Assembly (NCBI GenBank): GCA_903924715.1
Contig: CAIYCP010000111.1
Coordinates: 1-7,755, forward strand
Length of the DNA stretch: 7,755 nucleotides
Source: an uncultured beta proteobacterium
GTDB lineage: Bacteria > Pseudomonadota > Gammaproteobacteria > Burkholderiales > Burkholderiaceae_B
Direction of reading: 5' to 3'
Under the pieces are notes generated by a model, which was not told the DNA's origin, ran no database searches, and saw nothing but the letters and a program-made list of their open reading frames with translations. This document shows positions 5,678 through 7,755 of the stretch, in pieces. Every line of letters begins with the position of its first letter. The first letter of the stretch is position 1. The position numbers were made by a program, and so were the translations under genes.

Positions 5678-7270
5678 ATGATCAACAACACGCCTTGCGC
5701 GACAAATCAAAATATCAGTTTACCAATTGCGTGGTCAGACAGCCTAAACAATCTGGCCAAGCGCTTTGACACCCTACCAGCAGCGATTGATGGCCAAAAT
5801 AACCGGCTAACTTACTCAGAGCTGAATCAACGTGCGCATGCGTTAGCACGACGCTTGATTCAAGCGGGATTAAAGCCTGGCGAAGCGATTGCCTCGCTGT
5901 TACCCAACTCAATTGATGCAGTCTGGGCATCGTATGGCATTCGGCTTGCCGGCGCTACTGAAATCCCACTCAGTTGGGGGTATACCCTAGAGGAAATTCA
6001 ATGGTGCGCCCAGCTCGTAAAATTCAAAACGATCCTCACCCTTGAAACGCGAACGACCGAACTCGTAAGCTCTGGATTTAATACTTTATTGGCAGAAAGC
6101 ATCGCAGCGGCACCCGAAGAGCCAAACACACCAATACAGCTTCTTACCCCTGTCGCCTTTAATCAGTCAGCACGCGTTCTTTTTACCTCAGGCACCACAG
6201 GCAAACCCAAGGGGGTGCTGTACACCAACGGCGCTCGTTGGTTAGGCGAGCAGTTGCTCAAAGCTACCCTGCCCTTCGTGCCCGAGCCCGGTGTCACTCT
6301 CTTGCTCATGACACCCTTTGTGCATGGCGCTTCATTGCTGGCTTTTGCCTGGTTGGATCATGGTGCCACGATCATCCTACATGACGGCGTCAATATCGAA
6401 AAAATCGCCCCCTTGCTTGACAATGATTCGCTCGACGCAATTTTTGCTCCACCAACGGTGCTCGCTAAAATCACTTCAGCCCTCGCGGGCAAACGCTACG
6501 ACCACGTACGCTGCATCTTTACAGGTACACAACCACTGACCCCAGCACTCTACCAGCGCGCGCATGCCATGTTCGGCCCAAAAGTGCGCATCACCTTCGG
6601 TAAATCTGAGTGCGTCAACCCAATCACGGTTTTAGGCCCACAAGACACCCATGACTATTTTTCGCAGGCTGAGGTTCCAGCCGGTGCGTGTGTGGGTTGG
6701 CCCGCTCCTGGTGTCGAAATCAAAATCGAGGCACCCGATGCGCTGACCGCACAAGATGAAGAGCGCAGCGATGGTGAGGTTTTATTGCGCTCACCACACA
6801 TGTCTTCAGGCCTGATTGATAGCAATGGCTTTAGACCGCACGAGCCTGAGGGCTGGCATCACACTGGTGACTTGGGCTATATCGATGCGGTGGGTCGCGT
6901 GGTACTGACGGGCCGTATCGCTGACGTCATTAAAACAGGCGGCTATCGCGTCAACCCCGATGAGATTGAAGTTCAGTTAGCCGCCAACACGTTATGCGCG
7001 CAGATCTGTGTGACATCTCTCGTATCAGACTACTGGGGCGAAATCATTGTTGCGGTAGCCGAAGGCACACAAGACCAGTGGCAGCAACAATGTGAGGCGC
7101 TGCTACAAAGCATGTCACGCCATAAACGTCCAAGGCTCTATGTTGCGGTTCAGGCGTTGCCACGCAACCCCCAGGGCAAGATCAGTCGCAAAGCGGTCAG
7201 CAAAATGGTGCTTGCCACCCATCGACTGCTCGATGGGTCACACCCACAGCTTGAACCGCTTAGCGTTTAG
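5678..7270 (+). CDS. AMP-forming acyl-CoA synthetase / acid-CoA ligase (ANL superfamily)
   Basis: Cytoplasmic enzyme expected to adenylate a carboxylic acid with ATP and transfer it to coenzyme A, priming it for catabolism. 530 residues, usual for the family. The N-terminal domain has RLTYSELNQRAHALARRL (43-60), the phosphate-binding loop FTSGTTGKPKG (169-179), the acid-pocket region TPFVHGASLL (212-221) and motif A5 TFGKSE (306-311, in place of the common YGxTE). Motif A7 GWHHTGDLGY is at 392-401 (ribose-binding D398), the hinge region GRIADVIKTGGYRVNPDEIE at 412-431, and the catalytic lysine K501 in NPQGKISRK (497-505). The hinge position itself, usually Asp or Lys, is Ala415. The ATG at 5678 is the first in this frame after a TAA at 5630; no Shine-Dalgarno sequence precedes it. 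It is the only plus-strand gene, divergent from one Bug gene and convergent with another. Substrate cannot be read from the sequence; aromatic, short- or medium-chain acids are all possible. Confidence 0.93.
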   Translation: MINNTPCATNQNISLPIAWSDSLNNLAKRFDTLPAAIDGQNNRLTYSELNQRAHALARRLIQAGLKPGEAIASLLPNSIDAVWASYGIRLAGATEIPLSWGYTLEEIQWCAQLVKFKTILTLETRTTELVSSGFNTLLAESIAAAPEEPNTPIQLLTPVAFNQSARVLFTSGTTGKPKGVLYTNGARWLGEQLLKATLPFVPEPGVTLLLMTPFVHGASLLAFAWLDHGATIILHDGVNIEKIAPLLDNDSLDAIFAPPTVLAKITSALAGKRYDHVRCIFTGTQPLTPALYQRAHAMFGPKVRITFGKSECVNPITVLGPQDTHDYFSQAEVPAGACVGWPAPGVEIKIEAPDALTAQDEERSDGEVLLRSPHMSSGLIDSNGFRPHEPEGWHHTGDLGYIDAVGRVVLTGRIADVIKTGGYRVNPDEIEVQLAANTLCAQICVTSLVSDYWGEIIVAVAEGTQDQWQQQCEALLQSMSRHKRPRLYVAVQALPRNPQGKISRKAVSKMVLATHRLLDGSHPQLEPLSV

Positions 7271-7755
7271 TCTTTGTTCAACATTCCTAAGCGTTCAATC
7301 GTCTTACGCTCTGCGGCGTAAGTCCGCATGGCGTACTTGGTGTATTCCTCTGTGTTCATTTCGATAATAGGTTGATCAAACTGAGCGAACACAGCGATGA
7401 CCGCTGGATCAGTCAAAGTCTTTTGAAAAGCATCGTGCAATATTTTGACGACTGCTGGATCCATATTTTTTGGGCCACAAACACCGTAGGGTGAGTCTGC
7501 CACGGTGTCATAACCGAGTTGATTCAATGTGGCCACCGTTGGCCAACGGGTCGTCCGCTTGCTGCCATAGGTTGCCAACAAGCGCAGTTTTCCTGCATCA
7601 ACCATTTGTCCCCAGCCTGTTGAGTCGCTCATACCCATCGTATGTCCACCCATGACCGCCTGGAGATTTTGTGCACTGCCCTTAAAAGGGATATGCGACA
7701 GTTCAATGCCAGCTTGTTGAGCAAACTCTTCAATCGCCAAGTGCGGACTTGAGCC
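7267..7755 (-). CDS. Second Bug-family (TctC-like) substrate-binding protein, partial (N-terminus beyond window)
   Basis: The C-terminal 162 residues of another periplasmic Bug receptor. The frame is open to the window edge: the visible protein starts GSSPHLAIEEFAQQAG, matching the conserved helix after the family's GSGxxxHL motif, so the TTG at 7740 is an internal Leu and not a start. HIPFKGSAQNLQAVMGGHT aligns with HVPYKGSSPALTDVMAGRV of the other Bug protein, and VDAGKLRLLATYGSKRTTRW and the late segment VVKILHDAFQKTLTDPAV follow the family pattern. Family members are around 320-330 residues, so about half, including the signal peptide, is missing. Apart from family motifs it differs throughout from the Bug protein at 4506-5555, so this is not a recent tandem duplication. 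Its stop codon overlaps that of the ligase gene on the opposite strand (7267-7270). Ligand unknown. Confidence 0.92.
   Translation of the reverse strand, partial: GSSPHLAIEEFAQQAGIELSHIPFKGSAQNLQAVMGGHTMGMSDSTGWGQMVDAGKLRLLATYGSKRTTRWPTVATLNQLGYDTVADSPYGVCGPKNMDPAVVKILHDAFQKTLTDPAVIAVFAQFDQPIIEMNTEEYTKYAMRTYAAERKTIERLGMLNKD
7303..7322. repeat. Perfect 7-base inverted repeat just past the ligase stop codon
   Basis: CTTACGC (7303-7309) and GCGTAAG (7316-7322) are exact reverse complements around a 6-base loop. The hairpin begins 33 bases after the ligase stop, within the 3' end of the convergent Bug gene. There is no T-run on either strand, so it is not a canonical intrinsic terminator. It may limit or stabilise the 3' end of the ligase transcript, or be a by-product of the YAAERK codons. 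Confidence 0.3.

Noticed and set aside
5642..5740. Minus-strand promoter TTGATC/TTTTAT spaced 17 near the ligase start
   Set aside because: The implied transcription start would fall inside the TAAGGAGG element, and both hexamers match consensus at only four of six positions.
5569..5769. Plus-strand 66-codon ORF overlapping the ligase start
   Set aside because: It has no recognisable domain or ribosome-binding site and overlaps the well-supported ligase gene in another frame.
7738..7740. TTG as the start of the second Bug gene
   Set aside because: The frame stays open to the window edge and the residues before it (GSSPH) fit the family, so this is an internal leucine.

Overview
The window reads as a solute-uptake and acid-activation locus of a Gram-negative bacterium, most likely a betaproteobacterium of the order Burkholderiales. 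The main pointer is two different Bug-family (TctC-like) periplasmic binding proteins encoded without their TctA/TctB membrane partners; large families of such orphan proteins are typical of Bordetella, Cupriavidus, Comamonas and relatives. Base composition looks moderate, roughly half GC by eye. No mobile element, CRISPR array, tRNA or rRNA is visible. I cannot name the genus.

Layout. From 4407 down to position 1 the minus strand carries a complete branched-chain-amino-acid-type (HAAT) ABC transporter in the usual order: binding protein (3157-4407), permease LivH (2256-3113), permease LivM (1243-2259), ATPase LivG (504-1241) and ATPase LivF (1-507, cut by the window edge). LivH/LivM and LivG/LivF overlap by ATGA, and LivM/LivG are 1 base apart, so these four genes are very probably translated as a coupled block. 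Upstream on the same strand, after a 98-base gap without a clear terminator, lies the first Bug protein gene (4506-5555). A 122-base divergent spacer (5556-5677) separates it from a plus-strand AMP-forming acyl-CoA synthetase (ANL family, 5678-7270). The synthetase gene runs tail-to-tail into a second Bug gene (7267-7755, minus strand, N-terminal half outside the window), and the two stop codons overlap.

How the parts may work together. The ABC transporter and the Bug proteins would capture small organic acids or amino acids in the periplasm, and the ligase would activate an imported carboxylic acid to its CoA thioester for catabolism. LivKHMGF-type transporters and Bug proteins are both known to handle aromatic and dicarboxylic acids, so an aromatic or aliphatic acid is a fair guess, but nothing in the sequence fixes the substrate.

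The individual proteins belong to well-known families and I see no clearly new system. The most unusual signal is in the divergent spacer: on the minus strand a full-consensus Shine-Dalgarno sequence sits at ideal distance from a 10-codon ORF, which is followed 2 bases later by a second 10-codon ORF ending just before the ribosome-binding site of the Bug gene. This could be a translated leader. Other points of note are an atypical ABC signature in LivG, an alanine at the usual hinge position of the ligase, and the convergent stop-codon overlap.
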